Of a DNA stretch of 46,864 nt, positions 22,278-31,700 are shown piece after piece. This DNA is from an uncultured Prevotellaceae bacterium (GTDB taxonomy: Bacteria > Bacteroidota > Bacteroidia > Bacteroidales > Bacteroidaceae): the NCBI GenBank assembly GCA_900318685.1, contig ONLL01000045.1:1-46864 (forward strand), given 5' to 3'. The position numbers were made by a program, and so were the translations under genes. The notes beneath the pieces were generated by a model. The model saw only the letters and a list, made by a program, of their open reading frames with translations. It was not told the origin of the DNA and did no database searches. The first letter of the stretch is position 1. Each line of letters opens with the position of its first letter.

Positions 22278-24005
22278 CTAACGCTCGTACTTGAAGCTGG
22301 AGCCGCCTACGAACTCACGCATGATGCTGGTGGGAGGGATCTCCTTGTCGCTGACGGGGAGGAAGAAATGGATGAACTTCAACAGGCGATGGGCCTCGCT
22401 GTACTCCGGACAGTTCTTGGGCACGCTGGAGAGTATGATCTCGGCATGGGTGCGGAGGACGGCAAACTCGATGTTGAGGGCTGAGTTGAACATGACGTCG
22501 GCGGTCTCCTGGAAGGGGAAGATCCACTGGTCCTCTGCCTCGCAGACGTTCTTCCACTGGCTGATGGTCTCGCGGGCTGTGAAGGCTCCCTTGTTGTAGT
22601 CGCGTATGATGCGCCGCAGGAGCCGGTTGTCGCGTGGCGGTATCCAGTTGTGGTCGTCGAGTGAGATGCTGGTGAGGGCCGAGATGTAGATCTTGTATTT
22701 GACGTCGTCGCTGATGCTCTTGGTGAGGAGTGGGTTGAGGGCGTGGATGCCTTCGATGATGAGCACGGTGTCGCCTGCGAGCTTGAGCTTCTTGCCGTTG
22801 TACTCGCGCTTGCCTGTGGTGAAGTTGTACTCGGGCACCTCTACGCGCTCGCCCTGCATGAGGCGTGTGAGATGCTCCTCCATGAGGCGATAGTCGACGG
22901 CCTCGATATTGTCGAAGTCATAGTCGCCGTTGGGCAGCTTGGGGGTGTCGACACGGTTGACAAAATAGTCGTCGGTGGAGAAGGACACGGGCCGCAGGCC
23001 GCAGGCGAGGAGCTGGACGCTGAGTCGCTTGCAGAAGGTGGTCTTGCCTGAGGATGAGGGGCCGGTGATGAGGACGAGGAGGGTTGAGAATGGAGATTTG
23101 AGGTTTGAGGTTTGAGGTTTGAGATTTGAGGTTTGGATTTCTTCTTTCCGGCGGGCTATCTCTTCGGCTATCTGGACGATCTTCTTCTCCTGGAGGGCCT
23201 CAGAGACCTGTATGAGCTCGGAGGCATAGCCGCGCATGATGGCCTTGTTGACATCGCCGGCATTGGAGAGGCGCATGATGATGTCCCAGCGGGTTTTCTC
23301 AGCAAACATGCCGAAGGTCTTGGGCTGGTCGACCTTCTCGGCGAGGCGGTCGGGACGGTTCCAGTCGGGCACGCGCAGCAGCAGTCCGTCGGCATAGCGC
23401 TCGAGTCCCCACACCTGAAGGTAGCCTGCCGAGGGGACGAGGGGTCCGTAGTAGTAGTCGACGGTGTCGCCGAGGGTGTAGTAGTCGGAGTAGATCTGTC
23501 CGCTGGTCTCGAGGAGCTTGACCTTGTCCTGGAAGCCCCGTTCTGAGAAGACGCGTATGGCCTCCTCTGTGGTGGCCTCAGTGCGGCGGAAGGGCATGTC
23601 GAGGTCGACGATCTCCTGCATGCGCTGTCGCAGCCGCTCGACATCGTCGTCGGTGAGCAGCTCGCCTGTGCGCCGCTTGAAGTTGCAGTAGAAGCCCCGG
23701 CAGAGTGAGTGCTCGATGAAGAGCTTGGAGCTGGGGAAGAGGTCCTGCGTGGCCTTGTAGAGGAGGAAGCATAGCGAGCGCACGTAGACGCGGTGGCCGC
23801 TGCCCTCGCTGGCATCGAGGAACTCTACGTCGCGATTCTGGAAGAGTCGGAACTTGAGTCCCTGTGAGGTGTTGTTGACTTTTGCCGAGACGACGGGATA
23901 GGTCATCTTCAGGTCGTCGGCAAACTCCTGATAGACGTCGAGCAGCGAACTTCCCTCTGGAAAGCTCTTGGTGACGTTGTTGTTCTTGCAGCGGATATGT
24001 AACAT
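22278..24005 (-). CDS. Nucleoside (uridine-type) kinase with TGS and threonyl-tRNA-synthetase-like N-terminus
   Basis: A 575-residue protein of the Bacteroidetes TGS-nucleoside kinase type. Residues 1-60 are TGS-like. Residues about 60-240 resemble the second additional domain of ThrRS (SLCRGFYCNF, then TDDDVERLRQRMQEI). The kinase follows, with the Walker A motif ITGPSSSGKTTFCKRL at about 313, STDDYFVNR, YDFDNIEAVD and VLIIEGIHALNP, as in uridine kinase and phosphoribulokinase. It presumably phosphorylates uridine or cytidine. Between the two parts lies QTSNLKPQTSNLK, encoded by six heptamer repeats (23095-23136). It starts 13 bp after the GH43 stop, so it may be cotranscribed with the sugar genes. 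The ATG at 24005 gives the expected family N-terminus. Confidence 0.88.
   Translation of the reverse strand: MLHIRCKNNNVTKSFPEGSSLLDVYQEFADDLKMTYPVVSAKVNNTSQGLKFRLFQNRDVEFLDASEGSGHRVYVRSLCFLLYKATQDLFPSSKLFIEHSLCRGFYCNFKRRTGELLTDDDVERLRQRMQEIVDLDMPFRRTEATTEEAIRVFSERGFQDKVKLLETSGQIYSDYYTLGDTVDYYYGPLVPSAGYLQVWGLERYADGLLLRVPDWNRPDRLAEKVDQPKTFGMFAEKTRWDIIMRLSNAGDVNKAIMRGYASELIQVSEALQEKKIVQIAEEIARRKEEIQTSNLKPQTSNLKSPFSTLLVLITGPSSSGKTTFCKRLSVQLLACGLRPVSFSTDDYFVNRVDTPKLPNGDYDFDNIEAVDYRLMEEHLTRLMQGERVEVPEYNFTTGKREYNGKKLKLAGDTVLIIEGIHALNPLLTKSISDDVKYKIYISALTSISLDDHNWIPPRDNRLLRRIIRDYNKGAFTARETISQWKNVCEAEDQWIFPFQETADVMFNSALNIEFAVLRTHAEIILSSVPKNCPEYSEAHRLLKFIHFFLPVSDKEIPPTSIMREFVGGSSFKYER
23095..23136. 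repeat. Six heptamer repeats inside the nucleoside kinase gene
   Basis: GATTTGA, GGTTTGA three times, GATTTGA and GGTTTGG run without gaps for 42 bp. Read on the coding strand they give 14 residues with the repeated QTSNLK pattern. One repeat more or fewer would shift the frame upstream of the kinase domain. Confidence 0.9.
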
Positions 24006-24018
24006 AGTTGATGGGGTG

Positions 24019-26886
24019 TTATTGATAGATGACGAAATCGCTGAGCTTGACCCATGACGGACGGTCGGTGTAGGTGGTCTGATAGGCTCCGATGCTCACC
24101 GTCTTTTCCTTGAGCTGGATGGGCGAGCCGGGCATGTTCTCCCAGGTCTTGCCGTCGCGGCTGGTGCGTGCGAAGAGTTGGTCGCCACGTCGCTCGAACT
24201 GCATGATGGGATCGAAGTCGTAGCTCTTGTAGTTGGGGAACTGAGGCCGTCCGTAGGGACTGAGGTGGGTGAGCATGTTGCCGCAGTTGTAGAGTGGGAA
24301 TGCTCCCAGCTGGTAGTAGTTGTCGTGCTTGTCGTCGATGATGATGCCGCCCTCGTTGTAGCTGGTCACACGGCGCTGCTGCAGGCCCTCCATGTCGCTG
24401 ATGCGGATCATGGCCACGAAGTCGCCCTCCACCTCTTTATAGATATAGGCTCCGTTCTCGAGCGGGTCATCGTTGAAGTCGGCGGTCTTGGCCGAGAGGG
24501 TGAACTCGGCTCGCTTCTCGAAGACGGGCTTCATCGCAGGCGAGAGCTCGAACTTGCTGTCGGGGGCGATCTCCTCAAAGTCGTCGTCGCCCAGGGAGGG
24601 CAGGCTGGCCTGGCGCTGGGCATCGTAGAGGGCTGTCACCTCGCCGGCAGTCATGGAGCGCGACTCGATGGTGATCCTGCTGATATAGCCCATGAAAGCG
24701 TTGGCTCCTGAGGCGGAGGCTCCCACAGTGATGTGCTGCTGTGGGCGGATCATGAGGAAATTGTTCTGCTCGTGCACCAGCCGGCCATTGCAGTAGGCGC
24801 GCTCCATCCATCCGTCGAAGCTGACGACCCACAGCTGCCAGCTGCCCTCGCCCTCCTTGATGGCGGAGGGTGCGCCGTAGCTCTCGAACGAGCCGTTGTG
24901 GCTGACGAGTCCTGCCCCAGGATCTGTGCCCAGACGGAATTCGGTGGTGGCAAGGTCGGCCCCTGAAGTAGAGAGCGAGGCGACGGTGCTGACGGGTCCC
25001 ACCTTGGTGCTGAGCACCCAGGCGGTGATGGTGTAGGGAGCATTGTAGCAGTAGTCCTCAGGCAGGGGGATGTCGCTGTCGAGGTGCTGCGTGCCGTTGA
25101 AGAAGAGTGCCCAGCGTCCGTCCTTGACACGGGCACGGATGGGCTTGCTGGCCTTGAACTGCATGGTGGAGGTAGTGATGTTCTCGACGTCGAAGGGCTG
25201 GCTGCGGCCCTGTGCCAGCGTGGCCACATCGAGCACGATGGGAGCAGCGCTGCGCTGGCTGGCCTCCACATCCTTCTGATGCATGCCAGGGTATTGATTG
25301 GTGGATGGTGGAAGGTGGATGGTGGATGGTTGAGGGTTGAGGGGCAGACGAGGGGCGCGCTGCCATACCTTCACGTTCCAGATGGCGGGCATGTGGCCGT
25401 TCTTCTGGGTGTCGGCAATGGTGATGCGCAGGTAGCGGGCCTTGGCCTTGCCAGTGTCGCGCATGGGTGAGCCCTGCATGGTGTTGGACGTGCGGTCGGC
25501 ATAGAGGGCCCACTGGCGCCCGTCGACTGAGGTCTCGATCTTGTACTGATAGAAGAAGGTGGCATACTCGAACTGCGTCCACACCTCGTTGAAGCGCTGC
25601 ACCTTGCCTAGGTCTATCTGCAGCCATTCGTCGTGACGGGTGCCTCCGTCCCAGTTGGCGCGGCTGGCCTTCCAAAGGGTGGCATTGTTGTCGTCGACGG
25701 CATAGTCGGGCTTGAACCACTCGTCGTAGTAGCTCGAGGCGGTGGCCTTGGCTCCCAGTGCGAGGTTGGCCTGCTTGCCGCTGAGCACGCGCAGAGCCCT
25801 GGTGGGCTCAGCATCGTGGGTGGGCACTACGGGCAGGATGTTGCCCTGAGCGTCGAACTGCAGCTCGTCGATGCACACCTGGCGGTTGAAGCCATGCACT
25901 GACCTGGGCAAGTTGTGACGATGATAGACGATGAAATAGCGGCCGTCGCGCTCGAGCACGGAGTGATGGCCAGGGCCGTGGACGGTCAGGTCCTCGTTGG
26001 TGGTGAGCAGCTCGCCCTTATACTCGAAGGGTCCCATGGGTCCTGTGGTGCTCACGGCATACTGCACACGATAGGTATCGGTATGGCAGGAGCCTGAGGA
26101 GTAGGTGAAGTAATAGACGCCGTTACGCTTGAAGACGAAGGGCGCCTCGAAGATGTCCTTCAGCTGGGTGTTGGGGATGAGCCGTTTCTCGCTGAAGAAC
26201 TGGTCGGCAGGGATGGGGAAGGGATGATCCTCGCGCCATCGGCGGGCGTCGCCCCTGTTCTGCCGTCCCTCGCCATTGTCAGTGCCCAGGAACGATGGGG
26301 CAGGCGATGCCAGCTTTGCCACGCCACAGCCGAAGCCGTCGTAGATGCCCCAGGTGGTGAAGTAGAGATACTGCGACCCGTCGTCGTCGGTGAAGAGCTG
26401 CGGATCGAGGGTGATAGCATTGTGGACATAGCGGTCGGGCACCATCGCTGCATTGTCCCTGCCCAGGATGTTGCGCCAAGGACCTACGGGCGACTGGCTC
26501 TCGCCGATGCTGATGACGCAGGGCTCGCAATAGTAGTAGCGGAAGGTGCCGTCGGGCTGCTGCACGACATCGGGCGCCCACACCACCTCCGTCGTGGGCC
26601 AGTTCATGACCATGTTCTGCCAGTTGACGAAGTCGTAGCTGGCCCACACCTGTGCCGGTCCGTAGCCGTTGCCTGTGCCGTCAGTGGTGGCATAGATATA
26701 ATAGATGTCGCCAAAACGGCGGATGGTGGGGTCGGCAAAATAGCCTGGCAGGATGGGGTTGATGTTGCCAGGGGCGTTCCACGGCTGTCCCTTGACGGGC
26801 GATGGTGTGTACTCCCTGCGCTGTCGCTGTGCCGTCGTTGTCAGCGATGTCAGCAGGATGATGGTCAGTAGTATCGTTTTTCGCAT
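24019..26886 (-). CDS. Secreted GH43-family glycosidase with discoidin, LamG and beta-xylosidase C-terminal domains
   Basis: A 955-residue exported enzyme. The start MRKTILLTIILLTSL is favoured as signal peptide, though an ATG at 26913 overlapping the porter stop (TAATG) is also possible. The five-bladed GH43 domain (about 35-370) shows the base Asp52 in YFADPTIRR, Asp161 in ITLDPQLFTDDDG and the acid Glu247 in DIFEAPFVFKRNG. An F5/8-type discoidin domain (about 375-510), a LamG-like domain (about 570-760) and a C-terminal jelly roll of the DUF1349/beta-xylosidase type (about 785-955) follow. Such enzymes release arabinose or xylose from plant xylans. The linker after the discoidin domain (NPQPSTIHLPPSTN) is encoded by six heptamers (25300-25341). 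It sits directly after a sugar porter. Confidence 0.88.
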   Translation of the reverse strand: MRKTILLTIILLTSLTTTAQRQRREYTPSPVKGQPWNAPGNINPILPGYFADPTIRRFGDIYYIYATTDGTGNGYGPAQVWASYDFVNWQNMVMNWPTTEVVWAPDVVQQPDGTFRYYYCEPCVISIGESQSPVGPWRNILGRDNAAMVPDRYVHNAITLDPQLFTDDDGSQYLYFTTWGIYDGFGCGVAKLASPAPSFLGTDNGEGRQNRGDARRWREDHPFPIPADQFFSEKRLIPNTQLKDIFEAPFVFKRNGVYYFTYSSGSCHTDTYRVQYAVSTTGPMGPFEYKGELLTTNEDLTVHGPGHHSVLERDGRYFIVYHRHNLPRSVHGFNRQVCIDELQFDAQGNILPVVPTHDAEPTRALRVLSGKQANLALGAKATASSYYDEWFKPDYAVDDNNATLWKASRANWDGGTRHDEWLQIDLGKVQRFNEVWTQFEYATFFYQYKIETSVDGRQWALYADRTSNTMQGSPMRDTGKAKARYLRITIADTQKNGHMPAIWNVKVWQRAPRLPLNPQPSTIHLPPSTNQYPGMHQKDVEASQRSAAPIVLDVATLAQGRSQPFDVENITTSTMQFKASKPIRARVKDGRWALFFNGTQHLDSDIPLPEDYCYNAPYTITAWVLSTKVGPVSTVASLSTSGADLATTEFRLGTDPGAGLVSHNGSFESYGAPSAIKEGEGSWQLWVVSFDGWMERAYCNGRLVHEQNNFLMIRPQQHITVGASASGANAFMGYISRITIESRSMTAGEVTALYDAQRQASLPSLGDDDFEEIAPDSKFELSPAMKPVFEKRAEFTLSAKTADFNDDPLENGAYIYKEVEGDFVAMIRISDMEGLQQRRVTSYNEGGIIIDDKHDNYYQLGAFPLYNCGNMLTHLSPYGRPQFPNYKSYDFDPIMQFERRGDQLFARTSRDGKTWENMPGSPIQLKEKTVSIGAYQTTYTDRPSWVKLSDFVIYQ
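25300..25341. repeat. Six heptamer repeats inside the GH43 gene
   Basis: GGTGGAT, GGTGGAA, GGTGGAT, GGTGGAT, GGTTGAG and GGTTGAG run without gaps for 42 bp. They encode a Pro/Ser/Thr linker between the discoidin and LamG domains. Like the kinase tract, six units is a frame-preserving number. Confidence 0.9.
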
Positions 26887-26912
26887 AGTCAGTAGTAAGT
26901 TTTTGGGAATCA

Positions 26913-28250
26913 TTACTTCGCCGTCAGCTCCTTCTCCAGCGTTTCCAGGCTCTTGCCCTTGGTCTCAGGACAACGGTGCCAGAGGAAGATGAAGGCACAG
27001 ATGCAGATGCCGCTGTAGATCCAGAACGTGCCACTGCTGCCCAGGGCTGCATTCATGGAGGGGAAAGAGAAGGTGAGCGTGCAGCATCCCACCCATAGGG
27101 CAAAGGTGCAGGTGGCCATGGCGATGCCTCGGATGCGATGGGGGAAGATCTCGGCCAGCAGCGTCCAGGTGACAGGGCCGAGGGTCATGGCATAGACAGA
27201 GATGGCCGTCACTACCAGCGCCACCATCAGCATGCCCGTCATACCCAGGAAGTAGCAGGTGCCCAGGGTGAGATAGATGAGCCCCAAGCCGCCTGCTCCG
27301 ATGAGCATGAGCGTTCGCCGTCCCCATTTCTCGATGGTGTAGAGGGCGACGATAGTGAACACCACATTGGCGATGCCCGTGATGACAATGTTGATGAACA
27401 TGCCGTCGACGTCGAAGCCTGCTCCCACGAAGATCTCCTGTGCATAGTTGAAGATGACGTTGGTGCCGCACCACTGCTGGAACACGGCGATGAAGAGACC
27501 CAGTAGCAGCACCCTGCGCAGGGAGCGGTCGGAGATGAGCGTGGAGAAGCGCTGAGCACCTCCGCCGGCTGTGGCCATCGCAGTGTTGCCGGCTGTCTTT
27601 GCCGCTGCCCGCTCTGCCTTCATCCTCAGGTAGACAGGGCTCTCAGGGATGAAGAAGCTCAGCACGAGGAACAGGGCGGCAGGCAGCGTCTCGGCCCAGA
27701 ACATCCAGCGCCAGCCCCATTCGATGTTCCATGCCTGGCTCTCGGCCACTGAGGTGTCGCGTGCCAGCAGCATATTGGCCACCTGGGCAGCCAGGATGCC
27801 CAGCACGATGGTCATCTGATTGAGGCTCACCAGCCGTCCGCGGATGGCCGCAGGGCTTACCTCTGCGATATACATCGGCGAGAGGGCTGACGCCACGCCG
27901 ATGCCCATGCCTCCTACGAAGCGGGCGATGTTGAACAAAGTGAAGTCATTGAACAGGCCCGTGCCGATGGCCGACACAGTGAACAGCACGGCGGCAGTCA
28001 TCAGCAGCGGCTTGCGGCCGTATCTGTCGGCAGCCGCTCCAGCCACCATCGCTCCCACGAGGCATCCCACCAGCGCCGTGGTCATGGCAATGCCCTGCAG
28101 CAGGGGCGAGTCGCCAATGCCGAAGTAGAGCTCGTAGAAGGGCTTGGCACCCCCTATCACCACCCAGTCGTAGCCGAAGAGCAGGCCGCCCATCGCTGCG
28201 ACGAGGCAGATGAAATACATAAACCCTTTGTTCATTTCTTGCATATTCAT
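26913..28250 (-). CDS. MFS sugar porter (xylose/arabinose:H+ symporter type)
   Basis: A 445-residue inner-membrane transporter with twelve hydrophobic segments and the sugar-porter signatures: GYDWVVIGGAKPFYE in helix 1, DRYGRKPLL after helix 2, PESPVYLRMK after helix 6, EKWGRRTLM in the second half and PETKGKSLETLE at the end. QQWCGTNVIFNYAQ in helix 7 is the usual substrate-binding helix. Length is normal. The GH43 gene follows with stop and start overlapping or nearly so, so the two form an operon for release and uptake of a pentose. The promoter is not clear; the 100-bp region shared with the divergent DUF3237 gene has no good minus-strand -7 box. Confidence 0.9.
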   Translation of the reverse strand: MNMQEMNKGFMYFICLVAAMGGLLFGYDWVVIGGAKPFYELYFGIGDSPLLQGIAMTTALVGCLVGAMVAGAAADRYGRKPLLMTAAVLFTVSAIGTGLFNDFTLFNIARFVGGMGIGVASALSPMYIAEVSPAAIRGRLVSLNQMTIVLGILAAQVANMLLARDTSVAESQAWNIEWGWRWMFWAETLPAALFLVLSFFIPESPVYLRMKAERAAAKTAGNTAMATAGGGAQRFSTLISDRSLRRVLLLGLFIAVFQQWCGTNVIFNYAQEIFVGAGFDVDGMFINIVITGIANVVFTIVALYTIEKWGRRTLMLIGAGGLGLIYLTLGTCYFLGMTGMLMVALVVTAISVYAMTLGPVTWTLLAEIFPHRIRGIAMATCTFALWVGCCTLTFSFPSMNAALGSSGTFWIYSGICICAFIFLWHRCPETKGKSLETLEKELTAK

Positions 28251-28313
28251 TTCTTCTTAGTGTTAATTCAGCGCAAAAGGCACGAAAATTTTCCGGTTTT
28301 CAGTTTTTTGTCG

Positions 28314-28321
28314 TATCTTTG
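28314..28321 (+). promoter_or_regulatory. -7 box of the DUF3237 gene
   Basis: TATCTTTG at 28314-28321, 34 bp before the ATG at 28355. It overlaps an in-frame TTG (28319), which therefore cannot be the start. No clear -33 box at 19-21 bp. Confidence 0.6.
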
Positions 28322-28354
28322 CACCATCAAATCCTAATTAATAAACTTACGACT

Positions 28355-28864
28355 ATGAGACTACTTCTTGCGGCCCTGCTGACGGCCCTTTCCCTGAATG
28401 TCAGCACACAGATCACTCCGCCAAAGAATGCTCCTGAACTGGAGTTCGCCCTGCAGCTGAAAGTGACGCTAGGCGAGGCATTCGGCATCGACAACACCCA
28501 GCACGGACGGCGCACCGTCATCCCCATCACGGGGGGCACCTTCGAAGGGCCGCTGCTCAAGGGCACCATCATCAACGGAGGTGCCGACTATCAGCTGGCT
28601 AACGCCCAGGGACGCACTGAGCTGGAGGCCATCTACTGCATCAAGACCGACGACGGCGTCTATATCCATGTGCGCAACCGTGGGATCATTGCCAATGCAA
28701 CCGATGCCGACGGAAAGCCCTCTTTCTACTTCCGTGCCGCCCCTCAGTTTGAGGCTCCTGCTGACAGCAAATACGGCTGGCTGAACAATTCGCTCTTCGT
28801 CTGCGCCCCCGATTTCTCGCCAGGCTTCCAGGGCATCGTGCTCAACGTGTGGCGAGTGAAATGA
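28355..28864 (+). CDS. Exported DUF3237-family protein
   Basis: A 169-residue protein with a Sec signal (MRLLLAALLTALSLNVSTQ). The rest follows the DUF3237 pattern: LEFALQLKVTLGEAF, ITGGTFEGPLLKGTIINGGADY, TDDGVYIHVRNRG, YFRAAPQFEAP and YGWLNNSLFVC. The family forms a small beta barrel of unknown function; in Bacteroidetes it often sits among glycan genes. Here it is divergent from the sugar porter and upstream of a CE1 esterase. Length is normal for the family plus a signal peptide. The predicted location is periplasm or outside. Confidence 0.82.
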   Translation: MRLLLAALLTALSLNVSTQITPPKNAPELEFALQLKVTLGEAFGIDNTQHGRRTVIPITGGTFEGPLLKGTIINGGADYQLANAQGRTELEAIYCIKTDDGVYIHVRNRGIIANATDADGKPSFYFRAAPQFEAPADSKYGWLNNSLFVCAPDFSPGFQGIVLNVWRVK

Positions 28865-28922
28865 GCCAGCAGCTGATTTGCTTGCAAAGTTACAAAAAGA
28901 TTTCGGAACAGCATAGAGTGGA

Positions 28923-28964
28923 GCGCACAAAAGTGTTAATCTTTCTTAACAATCATTGTGGCGC
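28923..28964. promoter_or_regulatory. Nested inverted repeats upstream of the CE1 esterase gene
   Basis: GCGCACAA (28923-28930) pairs with TTGTGGCGC (28956-28964), one bulge. Inside them TGTTAA (28934-28939) pairs with TTAACA (28946-28951). The element lies 70-110 bp before the ATG at 29035. It could be an operator, a leader hairpin or the terminator of the DUF3237 gene. No consensus promoter was found between it and the start. Confidence 0.45.
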
Positions 28965-29004
28965 TTTTAACTTCATCTGTTTCATGCCGTCAAATGAGCA
29001 ATAG

Positions 29005-30336
<1,332 letters not shown>

Positions 30337-30356
30337 GCGTTATTCCCCATCACAGC

Positions 30357-30393
30357 GAAGAGGGTATGTCAATGTTCTTGGCACACCCTCTTC
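30357..30393. terminator. Hairpin after the CE1 esterase gene
   Basis: GAAGAGGGTATG (30357-30368) pairs with the CACACCCTCTTC side (30382-30393) around a loop. There is no strong T-run, so termination may be inefficient. The stem sequence is nearly the same as that of the hairpin at 31639-31670. Confidence 0.55.
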
Positions 30394-30432
30394 CTGATTC
30401 ATCAAGTTTCTGAAAAGAGAAGAACTAAAGAG

Positions 30433-31563
30433 ATGAGAGACCAGCAAAGGATTGTGTTTTTAGACTGGCTGCGTGTCATAGCCTGTCTGATGGTAATGGG
30501 CGTTCACAGCGTAGAGCCTTTTTATCTGGGCGATGGAGGAACGCTCATCACGTGCGAGGCCAACGGCTTTTGGTCGACGATCATCGACTCTGCCCTTCGA
30601 GCCTCCGTGCCGTTGTTCATCATGACTTCCAGCTACCTGCTCTTCCCTGTCGCGCAGCCCACCAGCACCTTCCTCCGACACAGGCTCACACGCGTGGGAT
30701 GGCCGCTCGTGGTGTGGGTGCTGCTCTATGCTATCATCCCTCTCTGGGGTAGCGACATGAGTCAGCATGACATCGCAGGCAACCTGAAGCACAGCGCACT
30801 CAACTTCCCTGATCCAGCAGGACACCTGTGGTTCATGTATATGCTGATAGGCGTCTACATCGCCATGCCCATCTTCTCGCCGTGGGTGGACAAGCTGTCG
30901 AAGAAAGGCGAACAGACGTTCCTCGCCCTGTGGCTTTTCACCACGACGGTTCCCTTCTGGCGAGAGCTGGCCATGCAGGTATTCGACCAGCCCAGAGTGT
31001 GGGGCGAGGCTTTCTGGAATGAGTTTGGACTGCTTTACTATGTGAGCGGCTTCATCGGCTATGTCGTGCTGGGGCATTATTTTAAGAAATATGTGCCTGC
31101 CATGAGTTGGCGACGGACTCTTTCTGTCGCCCTGCCGCTGTGGCTGGTGGGCTATGCCATCACGGCAGGCTGGTTCTGGGCCGTGATGCCCAAGTCGTTC
31201 CCCATCCACGAGCCCATCGAGCTGGCCGTCTATATGGAGACAAGCTGGGACTTCTGCACCCTGGGCGTGGCACTCACCACGATGGCCTACTTCCTCATAG
31301 CACGCAAGATGACTGCCGACGGATGGGTGTACCGTCACCTCATCGCACCATTGTCGCGCCTGAGCTTCGGCATGTACCTGATGCATATCTTCGTGCTGTG
31401 CTTCATGTTTGACGTCGTCAGTCAGTGGTTTGCCGGAGTCGATGAATGGACGGCCACGCCACTCGTCATCCTGCTGACGGCCCTGTTCACCTTCGGCCTT
31501 AGTGCCATCCTGACGAAGATCTTGTCGCTGATTCCTGGGAGTAGGTATTTTGTGGGGGTATGA
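30433..31563 (+). CDS. Membrane-bound acyltransferase (acyltransferase-3 family)
   Basis: A 376-residue integral membrane protein with about ten hydrophobic segments. The N-terminal FLDWLRVIACLMVMGVHS carries the family's R and H motif. FPDPAGHLWFMYMLIGVY is the usual central block. PLSRLSFGMYLMHIF is the C-terminal signature. Members transfer acetyl or other acyl groups to sugars of the envelope or exported glycans. A good Shine-Dalgarno-like purine stretch (GAAGAACTAAAGAG) precedes the ATG. No glycosyltransferases are nearby, so the acceptor cannot be guessed. Confidence 0.85.
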   Translation: MRDQQRIVFLDWLRVIACLMVMGVHSVEPFYLGDGGTLITCEANGFWSTIIDSALRASVPLFIMTSSYLLFPVAQPTSTFLRHRLTRVGWPLVVWVLLYAIIPLWGSDMSQHDIAGNLKHSALNFPDPAGHLWFMYMLIGVYIAMPIFSPWVDKLSKKGEQTFLALWLFTTTVPFWRELAMQVFDQPRVWGEAFWNEFGLLYYVSGFIGYVVLGHYFKKYVPAMSWRRTLSVALPLWLVGYAITAGWFWAVMPKSFPIHEPIELAVYMETSWDFCTLGVALTTMAYFLIARKMTADGWVYRHLIAPLSRLSFGMYLMHIFVLCFMFDVVSQWFAGVDEWTATPLVILLTALFTFGLSAILTKILSLIPGSRYFVGV

Positions 31564-31596
31564 CCGACCCACCCCCTACCACAAACCCACCCCCTG

Positions 31597-31615
31597 CCCC
31601 TCCCGAGGGGAGGGG
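31597..31615. repeat. GC-rich palindrome of the window's hairpin repeat family
   Basis: CCCCTCCC (31597-31604) faces GGGGAGGGG (31607-31615). It is preceded by the direct C-rich units CCCACCCCCT at about 31568 and 31586. It lies between the convergent acyltransferase and alaS genes and resembles the elements at 17161-17246 and 38065-38118. Confidence 0.65.
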
Positions 31616-31638
31616 AGTTTGGTTTCTATATTCACGAA

Positions 31639-31670
31639 AAGAGGATGTGCCTGTTTTGACACACCCTCTT
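31639..31670. terminator. Bidirectional terminator between the acyltransferase gene and alaS
   Basis: AAGAGGATGTG (31639-31649) pairs with CACACCCTCTT (31660-31670), one mismatch, loop CTGTTTTGA. TGTTATTTATT follows on the plus strand. It lies between two convergent genes. Confidence 0.68.
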
Positions 31671-31700
31671 GTTATTTATTCCCTTGGGGAGAAATTAGGC

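Noticed and set aside
30460-31572. Long minus-strand frame opposite the acyltransferase
   Set aside because: It is rich in His, Gln, Arg and Glu with no domain, whereas the plus frame is a clear membrane acyltransferase. High GC at third positions produces long antisense frames here.
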